Source: Azorinus chamasolen (Eukaryota > Mollusca > Bivalvia > Cardiida > Solecurtidae). From it: a stretch of 64,000 nucleotides of DNA. Each line of letters starts with the position of its first letter. Position 1 is the first letter of the stretch. Below the pieces are notes generated by a model. It was not told where the DNA came from. It did no database searches and saw only the letters and a list, made by a program, of their open reading frames with translations. Below, in pieces: positions 47,531 through 60,458 of the stretch. The DNA lies in the NCBI GenBank assembly GCA_963576725.1, contig OY755240.1, positions 15,554,378-15,618,377 on the forward strand, given 5' to 3'. The position numbers were made by a program, and so were the translations under genes.

Positions 47531-50094
47531 TGGTATATGGAGTAAAGAGTTAAGATCAATATCATGGTAAAATAGTATCACAGACCCATGTCAACTGCAC
47601 TTTCAGCTCAACAGGAGTGTCAGTATTTTGTCCATTTCTGCTGCACGCAATGCAGACCCGGATCACATGTTACAAGCTAATCTGTATCTACTCTGGTATA
47701 GATGAGTGATTATAAAATGTGTTGCTTGAGACTAATTCAGTTCTCTAGCCTTTCACATGACACTTGGCAGAGAGGAGCGTAGCTGACTCCTGATGTAATA
47801 TACGCACTTTGGCTATAGGAGTCCGAGGACATGCTTCCCTTGGAACATTTAGAATTGTGAAGTTTTTAAACCACTTTGATAAATAGAGCATGTGTTCCTA
47901 TAGAAGCAATTGCTCTATGTATCATAATGGTTTCAAAAGGTGACATTAACGGAGGCGTCAAAAGGCATCAATATGAAGGAATGGGTTACAGCTTATATGA
48001 AAAGACAAGAATGTTTATCAAAGTCTACCTCCAAAGCATTCGAGCTGTTGAATTTGGCCATAATAATGTTTTCACCTTTCAGACTGATTATTTAATAGAC
48101 TGTAAGTCACTGTATGGTAGCAATGTACGCCAAACATTCGCAGAGTTTTCAATATGGCGGACGAGAAATGATGACGAGGTAGATGTCGTTTGATTTTGGT
48201 TAATTGTTAATACGATATTCCCCCACACCAAATTGTACATACAATTGTATAAAATACAATTGTATAGAATAAATAGAAGTGCCACAATCCTACGGCTACT
48301 TGTCGTTTTTGGTCTAATCACAATGTCATCCTAACATTGCCAAACACGACATGTTGAGAATTTGAAAAATGAAGCGAGAGAAGAAACAAAACTTGCGATT
48401 ATTCCACTTAAATGAATGCCTCGATAAACAAAACTTGTCCACATGTACTGAGACTATCCAGTTTTCCACACATGCCCTTTTTTCATAAAACCCCGTTACA
48501 GCACATGTATGAAACATCTCCTTCGGACGAGACTATAAACCGAGGTCCGATGTATCAGTGCTTTACACTTGGCATCTAAAAGAACCAGAGAAACTCAGTC
48601 GATAATAAGAGTAGGGCATCGCCCCTGGTTTTTGCTGTATCCTCTCCCCTCTCTCTGGGGCGTCCAATTAGCCCATAGTGAGCAGAAACGGACGTTAATC
48701 AACACAGACATATATGTATGCTGTATGCCCCGGTGCAAAACGTAAACGTAACACTGTATAACACTGAGAAAGGGATTTCTGTACGCATCTGTAATATTGA
48801 AAAGGTCAAAATCTATACACAAAGATACAGTTTAGAAACAATGTCCATTCCCCAATCTGTAGCTAACATTTGTTTTGAGTGTGCACTAACAGCGTCACTG
48901 TATTTAACCACAATAAGGGGCTGCACTAACAATGCTTTTCATATACAGTTACCTTTAACACTTACACAGTTATTACCTCTGTCCAATAGTCATCCGCATA
49001 TATCACCCAGACTCTCTTGGCCGTGACGTAATTTGCACTTAGATCACTACAATGCCAAATGTTACTCTCTTTAATTGTTCATCTTGCACAATACTGCTTG
49101 TTAGATAGTTTTAGATACTTACCTAATTGTTCGCTTTGACCATTTGCCATCCGCTCATATCACCCAACCTCACGTTGACTTTGACATTATTTGCAGATGA
49201 AACAATCAATGTTGCTTAGTTTTGTCATTTTGCTAAATCACCACATGCCCAACGCCTTAAATACAATCATTACATTGGACCAATAGCCGTCCACACATAT
49301 TACCCTTTCACCTTGACAGCATTTCTCATTTACAATGAACAGTAAAAATGCATGCGATCAGTTACAACAAGGATATTCTATATATGATAGGGCCTACAAC
49401 CATTGAAGTATGGTTTAGTTTGATTGATCATACTCACATAATTACACCTGGGTCCATGCTTATAAAGCTTTTAGTTGAGTCTGAGTTTCGTTCTCAGCCT
49501 TTTGATTGGTCAGATTTGAGTTCTCAAGCTTTTGATTGGTAAGATTTGAGCCAAAGGCTAAAATCTTACCAATCAAATGCTTGAGAACGTTCTCAGACTC
49601 AACTAAAAGTTTTATAATCATGGACCCAGGTCAAAACTGCATGACAAACAACCAAATTCCTTATCTTTGGTATATGAACAAAGACCTTGACCTTGTGTCA
49701 TTTAGCTTTTAACAAAAACATAAACATGACCATTTTTTCACAGTTTTTTATGGATTTGTCTCATACTCACGCATATTATTTCTAGCTCCGCACAATTTCA
49801 CATTTTAATGATTCGTTTACATTAGCTTTCTGAAGTAAGCTGTTCCAGACGTTCTTAAAGTTTTGTTTTACTCTATACTTCAGTCTTTTGGGGGAACTGT
49901 GTTTTTGTCTTTCATAATCGTATATCGATGTTTCTACTTTGAGTATGACGGTAAAGGCTTGATTTTGGCATACAATTAAGACAGTCAAACCAAAATCTGA
50001 ATTAAACAGTCATATTTATAAACCTGGCTTCAGAACTCTGAATTATTAGGTACTTAAATATATTTTACAAAAAAGGCAAATAAAGCTGTTCATC
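47531..50094. other. No gene seen; small repeats
   Basis: A MITE of the 'ggaatgggtta' type lies at about 47830-47990. A short 'caattgtataaaatacaattg' palindrome is at 48240-48268. A fold-back element occupies 49447-49635. The other open frames show no recognisable motif and no usable splice context. Confidence 0.4.
49447..49635. mobile_element. Fold-back element (190 bp)
   Basis: The ends 'cctgggtccatgcttataaa' and 'tttataatcatggacccagg' are inverted. The interior continues to pair ('cttttagttgagtctgag' with its complement, then 'ttgattggtaagatttgagc'). Nearly the whole element is one hairpin. Non-coding. Confidence 0.85.
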
Positions 50095-50215
50095 TCGAAT
50101 TTCCATTAGGAAACAGAGCAGACCCTGATCAGATGACTCCTACAGGAACCATCTGATCTGGGTCTACTCTGTTTGCAAATGTGTGAAAATGCATTTATGA
50201 AGAAAAAAGTTATAT
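50095..50215. mobile_element. Hairpin MITE core
   Basis: 'aaacagagcagaccctgatc' with 'agatgactcctacagga' pairs with 'accatctgatctgggtctac' and 'tctgtttgca'. A clean hairpin of the common family; outer ends not clear. Confidence 0.7.
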
Positions 50216-51723
50216 ATTAGTACACGCCTTTGAATTGATATATATCTGCTTTTACAGTTTTTATCAAAGCAAACAATTACATTGAAACATTTACATGATT
50301 AAAATTAAGCTAACTAGAAAAACTGACTCAGACATGGCCCTGTAATCAAGGGCAGATAACTATAGACATAGTGAATTGATTCATCACAAAAACTATATGC
50401 GTCTTCCTCGGATGATACTTAGCATATGCCCTTATTATAAATCGATAGTAAATGACTCAAGCACAAACTGCCCATGTATATTCTATTTTCTTTTCTATAT
50501 GAGTGGCGCACAGCTTTGTTGAGCCTCAAATTTCTTACGTACGCACTCTTCTCGCTGTAAGAAGAGCGCGCGCGCAATATTCTCACCGTGAGAAAAATGC
50601 GCGCGCAATATTCTCATCGTGAGAATAATGCGCGCTTTTTTCTTATTTTTCTGGTTGGAAAAATGCACGCGAGTGTTCGCCCGGGGCTCTAGGTACAAAC
50701 GCATTTTTCTCATGTGAAAATGCGGGTAAGATAATTTTTGATTGTTATTTTCTTTTAATATATTAATGCTGTGAATAGATCTGAAAATGGCCGTTGTTGC
50801 GATATGAACCCCTCTAGAACTCCTCTAATGCGACCACATGTAAGATGTATAGTTCTTGGTGGTAGAGGCAGATGATAGCTTTATACAGGACAAAAATAAT
50901 GCAGAAAGCTCCTAGAGGAGACATATATAACTTTGGAGATTTTGAGTCTGAGTCTGAAGTTTAGATTAAAAATATTAGTGAATTCATACACTGTTTTTAC
51001 AAAAGTCCGCAAATCAGATAGGGAAATGAATACTCGAAGGAATATTCATGTAAGAAATAATTACATTCATATTTATTAGCTGAATTTTCCTAATGACATG
51101 CAGGATAGTTTGATATTGGTACAAACTGTATTCATTGTCAGCACGCGCTTTGGTCTGCGCGTGAATGATGTAATATTTGCTTGCGAATTATCGGAAAATA
51201 CCTCATAACGAGACAACGTGTTGAATTAAAAAAATAATCTAAGAATACCTTTCTCTTTCAATCTACTAAGAGCGATTCTTAGCGAAAAAGCTAGAAAATT
51301 CTAAAATATTAGTCAAAAACGAAGATAAAATTTCTAACTGCTAAATACTTAGAAGGTTTTGGAATACGACCCCAGATCTTTATTTTTCAAAGGCGAACTA
51401 ATAACTCAGAGGTTTGTTTTCCTTGGTGCCTTTGAATAGCAGAGGTTTGTTTTCCTTGGTGCCTTTGAATAGCAACACTTATAAAATAAAAAAATAATCT
51501 ATAATACACATTTGTACACAATTAAATGCACAGTACATGTATATATAATATACGTAAAATCAAATTAACTATTGCTGTTTTGTTATAAAAATGCAATTGT
51601 ACTCAGTTTGTGCTACGTGAAATAATATAACTGTTGCGTTGTAATATGACTGACGTGTCCGTCTTGGATTTAAGCAATAACTTTAACCTTGAAAATCACA
51701 TTATACTATTGTAATGTATCTAT

Positions 51724-51726
<3 letters not shown>

Positions 51727-51775
<49 letters not shown>
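51727..51775. repeat. (TA)n microsatellite
   Basis: An uninterrupted TA run of about 49 bp. Confidence 0.97.
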
Positions 51776-51780
<5 letters not shown>

Positions 51781-52854
51781 TGCTGTTGAGGTAATAGTGA
51801 TCAAAGGAAAATGTTAATTTTAATTCTTATTTCTAAGTTCAATATTGTAATGTTACTCGTTCAAAGATCTTACAAGAATTATTCTCATTCACACAGTTCT
51901 CACTCTCTCCCAACTTCCTGTATTTTCATCCATCCAGCCAGCCAGTAAGTAAGTAACATACTGTTCGGTCCCTGAGCACATACATACAATACTATTGCTG
52001 TTAAACTAGCAAACAAAATTACATTTTAATAGCATAATTGATATTGTCTAACCGGTATCATAGATATTGAACACAATTACACGTATTTTCGGCTTCATAA
52101 GCCCTATTAGTTCAGACATAAACGTGGTTTGCAAACTACCGACTTCATCGCGGATGTCAGCTTACATCCACCTACAGCAAGAATCATGGCACTGAAATAG
52201 TTACCGATCATTATAAGTTATAATACAATATCACAGTGTGATCTAGGAGATGTAAACATTTGTGTATCGATGAATGTATATTTGCGTTTGTATTCCTCTC
52301 ATTAAGTCAACAACGATGCGACAAAATGGCACAAAACAACAAGTCTTATTTTGTTAACAAGTTATCAAATGTTAAATATACAAGGGATGTACAAAGGATA
52401 ACCACTTTGCAATAACTAACCGTTTTGCACCCCCACCCCAAAAAAACAAAAAAAAACATTCACTAAGATTTTATTGCAAAGTGAGTAGTTATTGCAAAAC
52501 GGCGAGGTTAGGTTAACCCACTTTGCAAGGCATTTTACTTCAGTTTCTGCGCTTAAATGCGACAACAACAACAACTATAATATTATTATTAATAATAACT
52601 AGAACTACAACTAAAGGTGATTAATACCCCCACTAGAACATTTGACACAGATATGGGGTTATAGAAATAAAGCTCCTGACCGCTAAATTTCCTTTGTTAA
52701 ATTACGAAAAGGGAGATCATTCATTCAAAACTTGTTTCGCAGGTGCAGACCTTCAGATGGTGTTCAACAAAACTGTATAAATTTAAAAACGTTTTGTTGA
52801 GGTATAGCATAGAAAAGCCCCGGAATAATTTCATTTGTTAAAACAAGCCAGTTT

Positions 52855-53255
52855 TTGACAAAAATAACAAAGGGCATTAACTCCAAAAACACTCAGGACA
52901 AAGTTATGGACCTTGTTCATTGCACTTGTGGTCAATGTGTTCTATCTGTATATGAAGTTTGAAGTCAATAGCTTTTGTACTTTGAAAGCTATAATCCGGA
53001 CAAGCCAGATTTGAGAAAAATAACAAAGGGCGATAACTCCAAAAGTACGGAAGACAGAACTTTGAGCACTGCACTTGCGGTCAATGCGATCTATCTGTAT
53101 ATGAAGTTTGAAATCAATAGCGTTCAAAATTTGGAAGTTATGATCCTGACCAACCGGACGGACGAACGAACGGACGGACGGACAGACAGACAGACGGACG
53201 GACATGGTGACTCCCGTATACCCCTAAAAAATTCGTTGGTGTGGGCATAATAATA
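52855..53255 (+). repeat. Mollusc dispersed repeat ending in (GGAC)n
   Basis: Two direct copies of a ~165-bp module ('aaataacaaagggc.ttaactcc', then 'cacttg.ggtcaatg', then 'tctatctgtatatgaagttt') are followed by (GGAC)n/(GACA)n and the tail 'cgtatacccctaaaaaattc'. I recognise this arrangement as a common mollusc dispersed repeat, probably a SINE or LINE 3' end. Non-coding. Confidence 0.65.
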
Positions 53256-53864
53256 AAGGTGAAAACTCATTACAAACATGTGCTTAAGACTGTTTTTGAT
53301 AAGTTTGAGGATTTTTCATTTACAAGCGCATGCGAACTTTTCTACGTTCTTTTCACTATAAGGAGAAAATGAGTTTGATCTAGTAAGAATATTGCGTTCC
53401 GATGCTAGGTCCCACCTTGTGGGTCGAACGCAATCTTCTCACTATTTTTTAGAATAATGCTTGCGCGTTCTTCTGACGGTGAGCAGAAAGAAATTTGAGG
53501 CTCAACACAGCTTTGATTTGTATTATTTGCGTGTCGTCATTCAGAATCCATGATGTTACAGATATATGTTGAGTCAATAACAAGTAGCAAACTTATAATT
53601 TAACGTATTTGATGAGGATAAACTCTGTACACTTGTCAAGGCTGTCCGAATAGGCATCACTTGTCCTCCAAACACAGTAGCTTGAACCTATTGCCTGTTG
53701 TCTGCTCCCAGACAGTCATGTGTAAACAGCGCAAAGGTTCTGTAGTCAGAATGTCTCATGGTGTGGTATTATAGTCTTCTGTTCTCTCATTGGATCGCCC
53801 AAGCGTGTCTCAATAGAATCATAGCATGCAGTAATTATGTCCCTAAATTCAGCTACGGGCTCTT

Positions 53865-54067
53865 TAACCCTTTCCTTCATATTGACACCTTTTGATGCCT
53901 CTATACATGTCACTTCTAAAACCCTTTGTGAAAAATAGAGCAGTTGCTCACATTGTTTTAAAAAATACACACTTCTAATGTGTTCTCCTTTTCTCTAGTA
54001 AATGCCCCTTTTCAGTAGATTTATTTAAAGAAGTTGAATCTAAAAATAGCCTATTAGGAAATGGGTT
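53865..54067. mobile_element. MITE with AACCCTTTCC / GGAAATGGGTTAA ends
   Basis: 'taaccctttccttcatattgac' and 'accttttgatgcctctata' at the left and 'ctattaggaaatgggttaa' at the right. It is related to the copies at 47830-47990 and 60757-60965, which share 'ggcgtcaaaaggcatca' type sequence. A hairpin MITE of the common family follows at about 54070-54360. Confidence 0.65.
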
Positions 54068-55199
54068 AAACCTTTCCCTGTTCAATATGCAGAGCTAATG
54101 ATATAGTATACATGTATTAGCTGAATTTATATACTGACATATGTACATAGTTGTTTTGGGGTATTGATAGAAACAATAGAGAAAAGTCTATGATAATGTC
54201 ATAGCAAACAGTTGACCCTAACTAGAAGGCTCCTACAGAAGCTTTCTGATCTGGGTCTACTTTATTTGCAAAGGTGTAAAAACATTTATACAAGCGAGGT
54301 TTTACGCAAGCGTAAAATGGCTGCGTAAAGCATGTTTAAGCAGGGTAGGATATAAAACCCATTGAAAGAGTTAATTGCTAAGAGTGCAGAAGGTTGTTTG
54401 AACACATAGTGCTGGACAGCAAATGGCCTGAAAATGACCTGCATAGTGTTAACAACACAATCATCAAGCAGTTCTTGGGCATTAGTGATATTAAGTGAGC
54501 ACAGTGAAAAAATATTGCAGCTGCATTTTTATTAAGTGCAAATCTGGAGTGTTGTTTGCAGTAATTTGAGGCATGGCCATTTTGAATTTCCATCAACTTT
54601 ATGTGCGACCGCTGGGGAAAATATATTACAATGCAGTAAATAAATGCAGTAATACTATTTGGAATTTTCTATCATATATTTATATAAAAGCTAATCTCGC
54701 AGTTAACCATGTGATCTTTCAACTCCCATCAAAGAGTGGTTGCGGCTATCTCAGCAGCCAATAAGGGAAAGGGTTAACACTATTGGCAAAGTTTTCATGA
54801 GAACAATTTAGCTACAGATTCGACATAAAGTAACTAATGTCACATATGGATCCAAACTGTAAGCTCGGACACTGTTGATTGCAATTTAATACATATATTC
54901 CTTTTACATAAATTACTTTTTATGTATTTTCACTATGTGCAGATGTTTTCTGATGGCTAAAAGCAACTTGTTTTGCTTAATGCTTAATAAAATATAGGTA
55001 TTTGTATTTGATTGGAAGGAAACTCAATAAAAAATGAATTGGATGCACATATGGTGTACTTGTATTTAATAAAGTACTTGTTTTTCTACTATAAGTAAAA
55101 GTATCTATTAAGTATTGTATATATTAAAATTGTATCTATTAACTGCACAGTGCATGTAACCAAATTACATATTTTAGGTACATTGTATGCTGATGAAAT

Positions 55200-55336
55200 A
55201 CAGTAAAACATCTCCATAATGGCCACTTAATTGTGTTAATTGGTATTTAGGGCAGGTGGCTGCTTAAAGCATGGTGAAACTTTAGCACGAAATACTTGAT
55301 GTAAATTGGTGGCCGTTATAGAGAGGTTTTACTGTA
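55200..55336. mobile_element. CAGTAAAACATCTCC MITE (short copy)
   Basis: Ends CAGTAAAACATCTCCATAATG and its counterpart GAGAGGTTTTACTG, with 'gcaggtggctgcttaaagc' inside. The central hairpin found in longer copies is mostly lost. Confidence 0.8.
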
Positions 55337-55904
55337 TGCAGCAATTTCATATTTGGTAGAGACACACTCCTATTGTTCACTTTGCACACACAAAAATAAA
55401 CAAGAATATAACACGTTCTGGTGAAAGCTTTTGAACAGTCTGGTGTGCATTCAGTATCCAAATTAAATATTTATTCTTATGTAATTGTTTATCTAAATCT
55501 ATGAACAGAAGTATTGTATTGGTCAACAATATGTATCTCATAGACCTCAAAGAAAACTGCACACTTGGAAAAGAGCTACACGTCCATGAGACTACTGGAT
55601 ATCAAACACTGTAAATATGTCATTTCACATGTGGTGCCATCAGCATTGTTATGCTCAAAGAGGTTTGGTAGGACAATAACTCACACCTTGCATCTAGGTG
55701 TATTTCGGAAAACTATGCTGTCTGCGATAAAGGCTAGTCGAGGTTGATTTAGAATGGAACAGAGTATGTTTACTTGTTTGATCCCTACTTGAGACATGAG
55801 ACACTTGAATTCATCCCTTTACACCACTTCTCTAAGATGTCATATGAAACATCTTATAAATTGTGTATGTGTAAAATGATATTCCACAGGGTCAAGTATT
55901 TACA

Positions 55905-56154
55905 TTAACCATTCGCTTGCTATTGACGTCAATATATCTACCTGTAAATAGTGAAGACCCAGATGAGACAGCTTCTGTAGGAGCTGTCTCATCAGGGTCT
56001 GCACTATTTACAAGTTGATTGTGCAACCAGTGCATTCCGCAGCAGTGATTGCACAGCGAAATACTTGTACACAGTGAAGATATATGTAATTATACAACAG
56101 GGCATGGGTAAAGAAGGAGAAATGTATTTTAAAATTCAGCAAGAGAAGAATTAA
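55905..56154. mobile_element. MITE, near-identical relative of 25486-25737
   Basis: It matches the MITE in viral small gene A along its full length, including the 'gatgagacagcttctgtagg' core and the 'gaagatatatgtaattatac' interior. Only scattered differences are visible, mostly in the ends (TTAACCATTCGCTTGCT here). Confidence 0.88.
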
Positions 56155-56900
56155 AGTGGTTACATTGTTTGCTCAATAAATAAATTGGAATAAAGCAAAC
56201 ATGATATGGAGGTTTGGTATTATAGCTTTACTAGCACTTCTGACATGCACTACCCTACTTATAATGCCCTTTATTACATTTGTTACTATAAATAGTAACA
56301 TTTACACTCCAAATGGTCCAATATCAGTCGAAATATTGAGTCGTATTGTCCGACCTAGTGACGGGTCAATAATCGATATTTTCTCGCTGGCAAGATGATT
56401 GTTCTAGTCTATATATAGCAACAGAACTCAATACGTGGCGAAGGTCTTATTCTGCTCCGATGCTGCAAATGTTGTCAAAGTGCTTGTACACATACCGATT
56501 AGCCCCAATTTCCAAACCCTCGCTTTTAAAAAGACAGTCCTCGCCCGAATCGTTACAGATTTCTGCACATGCACAGAACATGTACCAGTAAAGTGGGCCT
56601 ATAGCCGCTAGTTCCAATGCCATGTTTTCGAAACTTGTAAAATCGTTATTCTGACGTCATTTAAATGACGTCAGAACAGTACCATTCCCTCAATTTAGTT
56701 TTTAAAACCATTTTCATGCTCAGAAATAGTTTGTGCTCTATCTCTGATCTGCTGAAATATTTTTACAAATGTAATAAACAGGTTATTACACAGGTGATTA
56801 GGACCTCAGAGTGATATTGGCCCTTACCTTAATATAGGTCAAGGGCCAATAACACTCTGCGGTCTTAGTCATCCGTGTTATAATCTCTGTTGGTAAAAAT

Positions 56901-57178
56901 TTTGCAGCCAGACCGGGCCTCGAACCCGGGACCCATGGCTTACAGAGCGAGTGGTCTATCAATTGATTTATCCGTACCGCTTACATGCACTGCTCTTTCG
57001 CAGAGATTCTTGCCGAATCTGCACAATCATCATTGGCATGCACACGGTCCGATTTACAAGTTGGGCACCAATTGTTACAGGACTGGTGAAGAATATGCAG
57101 CTAGACCGGGGCTCAAAACCGGAACTACTCGCTTACACGTGAGTGATCTACAGACTGAGCTATCCGGACCGGTTACAT
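56901..57178 (-). repeat. Two tRNA-like units (tRNA-derived SINE)
   Basis: On the minus strand, about 56980-56907 and 57176-57097 each read like a tRNA: an A-box-like 'tagctcagtctgtagatc' (second unit), an anticodon-arm-like segment ('cgctctgtaagc'), then a B-box-like 'gggttcgaggcc' (first unit) or 'ggttttgagccc' (second) and 'ggtct.gctgca'. The acceptor stem does not pair properly, so these are not functional tRNAs. They most likely represent the head of a mollusc tRNA-derived SINE, here as two units in the same direction about 190 bp apart. Confidence 0.65.
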
Positions 57179-57199
57179 TTCTTCACCCATTACCTGTAC

Positions 57200-59230
57200 C
57201 CGGTCTGTTACAATAATAAGGTTGTCATTTCAGCCGGTAAAAAATCATTATTTCACAAAACAACACTATATCTCAACATTTGCAGTGCGGATTTGATCTA
57301 CGCAAATTCTAAACATGTTTACATATCGCTGGCCTAATGCATTTTTTTATATAGCATACCTATAATGGCAAAAAAATATTCACACGAAAGATCATAAGAA
57401 TAGTCAGCCTAGCTACACTAATACGAATCACTGACCACATAATTATGAGCGAATTGCATTTGCGCACAAACCAGAAAATAATTGCATGTCAAAAGTGGAC
57501 GAAAACCTCATATCATTTGCGAACGAAAATATAAGGGTTCAGCATGTCAAAAGCGCATGGCATTTTTGACGCCTGAAATGTAATCACTCATATGGCCCAA
57601 GCGAAATTTATTTATTGTATTATGTAATTTATTTGTATTGCGTGTTAAGCTGGACAGAAGCAAGCTAAACCAACTGAAGCAAGTTAAGCTACTGCTAACA
57701 TGTACTAACGCTATGACTTTACATGCACATACGTCTATATCAACACAGCCAAAGCCTGACCAAATCCAATCTCTTTAGTGTAATGGATTGGCTTTTACGC
57801 GTTACTTTTTAATTGATTTTATACTGTATATTATATATAATGTGACAGTTTAAATAGTTTAATATATAGATCTACACTTTGACAGTTTAACCAAATTTTA
57901 ACCTCCCTGGGCAAGGGGCAACAATGTTAATATTTTACAGGTATGTGCGCATTTGATAGTAAAAACTTGTGCGCAAATGAAACCTTTTTTGTGCGCAACC
58001 GAAGGAACTAAAAATCCGCAAATGATATGCCGATGTGCGCAAATGCAAATCTCCGATAATTATACACAAATCATCATATTTTATAAGACGATGGACCAAC
58101 ATCTAGTGCCGGCAGAAAAAACACTTATGTTCATTACTGTATAGTGTGTCCATTTATGTCCAGGCTAGTGCCTCTAAACAAAAAATGTACATTTTATCGA
58201 ATTGTGCGCGATTTACACTTCTACCAATAAATGCATTGCAACAATCTTCAAGTTAAATTTAAGAATGCACTGCCCTAGTGAAATAATTGAAAGCAGTTTG
58301 AAACGGTAACTATTTTTTGTTTTGAAAAAGTGGCTGAGACCTCCTCGTCTGTCGAATTTTTACCGTAACGTCACAGTCTAAATTTAGACAAGCATGTAAC
58401 TGTACACTAAACCTAACGTTTGAAACCCTTTTAAGAGCAGTTTCTTTCAAAATGATGAGAAATCAAAATCACATGTGTCATTTGTTTCGATCTCCGGACG
58501 TTCAGGCACTTTAAGAAAGACATTTAGACAACTTGGAATAGTTCATGTCAATAACAAGGCGAGCTAGCTTGTTTATTTTTTCCTAGCTAGCTGCACCGTT
58601 GTGTACAAAATAATTTGCTTGTTTTGTGTCACCGTGGCGTCCAGAAATCGGTTTCTCCGTTGTGTACAGTGCTTTGATTACGTTTTGTACAGGATCATAC
58701 AGCATGTAACTTAAAAGCTTTCAATTATGTACTAGAACGGGGTTTGATGAGCTAGTTCGCCTTTCTTTTATTGACAAGAAAGCTGGCTTTTTATACAAAC
58801 AGCAGCTTTCGTCTGATTGCATCTCCTGTTGAAAGGACATCAACACGTATTAATTACTGTTTGTTTGTGTTTGTTGATTAATGATCCAGGGGGTTGGTAC
58901 TTAAAGCTTGAATACTTGTTACAACTTTTGATCAGTACACTATATAGGCAACGAATTGACCTAATATTGACACCATCTATGGGCAAATACCACAGTCTCG
59001 ATTTCCCAGAGATATAGCAGATGTTTGTACTGGTGCACTAACCAGTGCATGCTGTGTGATAGGATGGTAATTACATTCGGTTACATAATGAACAATTAAC
59101 AGTAGTTGGCACACTTACGTATTTATTGTTTCATGTGATAAAACGTTAATCCTTTCAGTGATAGTGTTTGTCTTCTACCGGACACATTCCCGTCTGCTTC
59201 ACGTTTTAATGTGGTCGTTTCTTTAATTTA
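57200..59230. other. No gene seen
   Basis: AT-rich unassigned DNA. The motif 'tgtgcgcaa' recurs at about 57954-58045 and 58203, and related 'catttgcgcac' and 'catttgcgaac' are at 57455-57530. I see no protein with a recognisable pattern. Confidence 0.4.
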
Positions 59231-59234
59231 TGTA

Positions 59235-59490
59235 AACCTTCCCCGCCAATGTCGTAAAATGCACCACGTCATATAATGCAGACGAAGATCAGACGCCGCC
59301 TTTTCAAGGCGGCGTCTGATCAGGCACTTCATTTTTTATCTCAAACTCTAGTTCTATAGCTGTGCTTTATTCCTTTGACATTTGCTTTCATTTATCTCAT
59401 TTTCTCATTGCACCGAATGATTTAACAAAGTTGGTTTGCAGACTACAATAAGAAATTTGGCGCCGAAAGGGGTGAAACTTTGAGAGTGTC
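59235..59490 (+). mobile_element. MITE with GACGCCGCCTT-AAGGCGGCGTC core, forward copy
   Basis: Contains 'cgccaatgtcgtaaaatgca', the hairpin 'gatcagacgccgcctt' with its complement, and 'ttggcgccgaaaggg' at the end. It forms an inverted pair with 59720-59955. A diverged third copy is at 62205-62430. Confidence 0.75.
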
Positions 59491-59719
59491 CAAAGTTTAG
59501 ACTCTGGTGGGACATCGACTTTTCGGCGTCTCATCTTGATCCAAACTGTATAAATATGACCTCACAGACACATAGTCATGGCAGTGAAGGGGTTAACTCT
59601 TACTGTGCGAAAACCGAGTATATAAGACTTTGCAAACTTTTTTCTTCAGTGATACAGTTTGATACTATTTTTTTTAATTGATAGCCAGAATGGGAGGAGC
59701 CAGTGTCAGTTGTTTAACC

Positions 59720-59955
59720 TGCTCGGCGCCAAATTTCTTATTGTCGTCTGCAATCCATTTTTGTAAAATCATTCAGTAAAATAAGGCAATAAGATAGATA
59801 AATGCAATTTTTAAAGGAATACAACACAGATATAGAAATAGAGTTTGAGAAAAAAAAGTGAAGTCCCTGATCAGACGCCGCCTTGAAAAGGCGGCGTCTG
59901 ATCTGGGACTGCACAATTTGTCGTGGTGCATTTTTGCGACATTGGCGGTGAAAGG
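59720..59955 (-). mobile_element. Same MITE, reverse copy
   Basis: Reverse-oriented relative of 59235-59490 ('gcgccaaatttcttattg' at the start, 'gacattggcggtgaaaggg' at the end). The ~230 bp between them carries half of another hairpin element ('ggcgtctcatcttgatccaaactg'). Confidence 0.75.
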
Positions 59956-60214
59956 GTTCAAGGCAAACGGTACAGCAGTAGTATGCTAATGTATGTATTT
60001 GGGGTTTTGTGCTTAATTATTACTTCTAACATAACACTGAAACGATTTAATTGCTGCAATGATAGAATATTTTTACGCAACAATATGCAAACGGTCTATT
60101 ACCTTCGTTGCATAAAGCTTTGACAACTGTGTTACATGCACAGCAGATATGCACCTAATAGGTCACTCATCAGGCTTCAAACACGTTTTATAAAGAGAGT
60201 TACAGTACCCTTTC

Positions 60215-60450
60215 CTACATGAATATTTATGTAAGAAATAATGATAGTATGGATATTAATTAGATTAATTTGCTATAATAGCACATGGATACAGGAATAT
60301 TTAGCCTTGTCAGAAACGGTAGAATAATATCTACATTATATCATAAGCAAACAGAGCAGACCCTGATCAGACGGCTCCAATAGGATCCGTCTGATCTTGG
60401 TCTACTTTGTTTGCAAAGACGTATAAAGGCGTATCAATGTATTGAGTAAA
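60215..60450. mobile_element. Hairpin MITE (common family)
   Basis: 'accctttcctacatgaatat' upstream, then 'gcaaacagagcagaccctga' and 'gacggctccaataggatcc' pairing with 'gtctgatcttggtctac' and 'tttgtttgca'. Non-coding. Confidence 0.7.
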
Positions 60451-60458
60451 ATATTATT

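Larger units (their letters stand above)
50518..53506. mobile_element. 2,989-bp non-autonomous DNA transposon with 8-bp target duplication (hAT-like)
   Basis: The ends GTTGAGCCTCAAATTTCTT (left) and its complement (right, 53488-53506) are flanked on both sides by the same ACAGCTTT (50510-50517 and 53507-53514). Alternatively TTGAGCC ends could be flanked by a 10-bp CACAGCTTTG duplication. The subterminal region carries tandem ~33-bp repeats of 'gcgcgcaatattctca' with 'cgtgagaa' palindromes (50555-50640), echoed near the right end (53390-53480). No transposase gene is visible. The interior holds other repeats: a 33-bp tandem duplication at 51408-51473, an (AT)n run and a mollusc repeat. An 8-bp duplication is characteristic of hAT elements; 9-10 bp would suggest a Mutator-like element. 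Confidence 0.8.

Noticed and set aside
47876..48193. 105-codon open frame
   Set aside because: Its first half translates a MITE (47830-47990) and the rest has no recognisable pattern.
56201..56398. 65-codon open frame with a hydrophobic N-terminus (MIWRFGIIALLALLT)
   Set aside because: It looks a little like a signal peptide but lies directly after a MITE, has no splice or promoter support and no recognisable mature domain. Not strong enough to list as a gene.
56901..57178. Functional tRNA genes
   Set aside because: A- and B-box-like sequences are present, but the acceptor stems do not pair and the layout suggests a tRNA-derived SINE.
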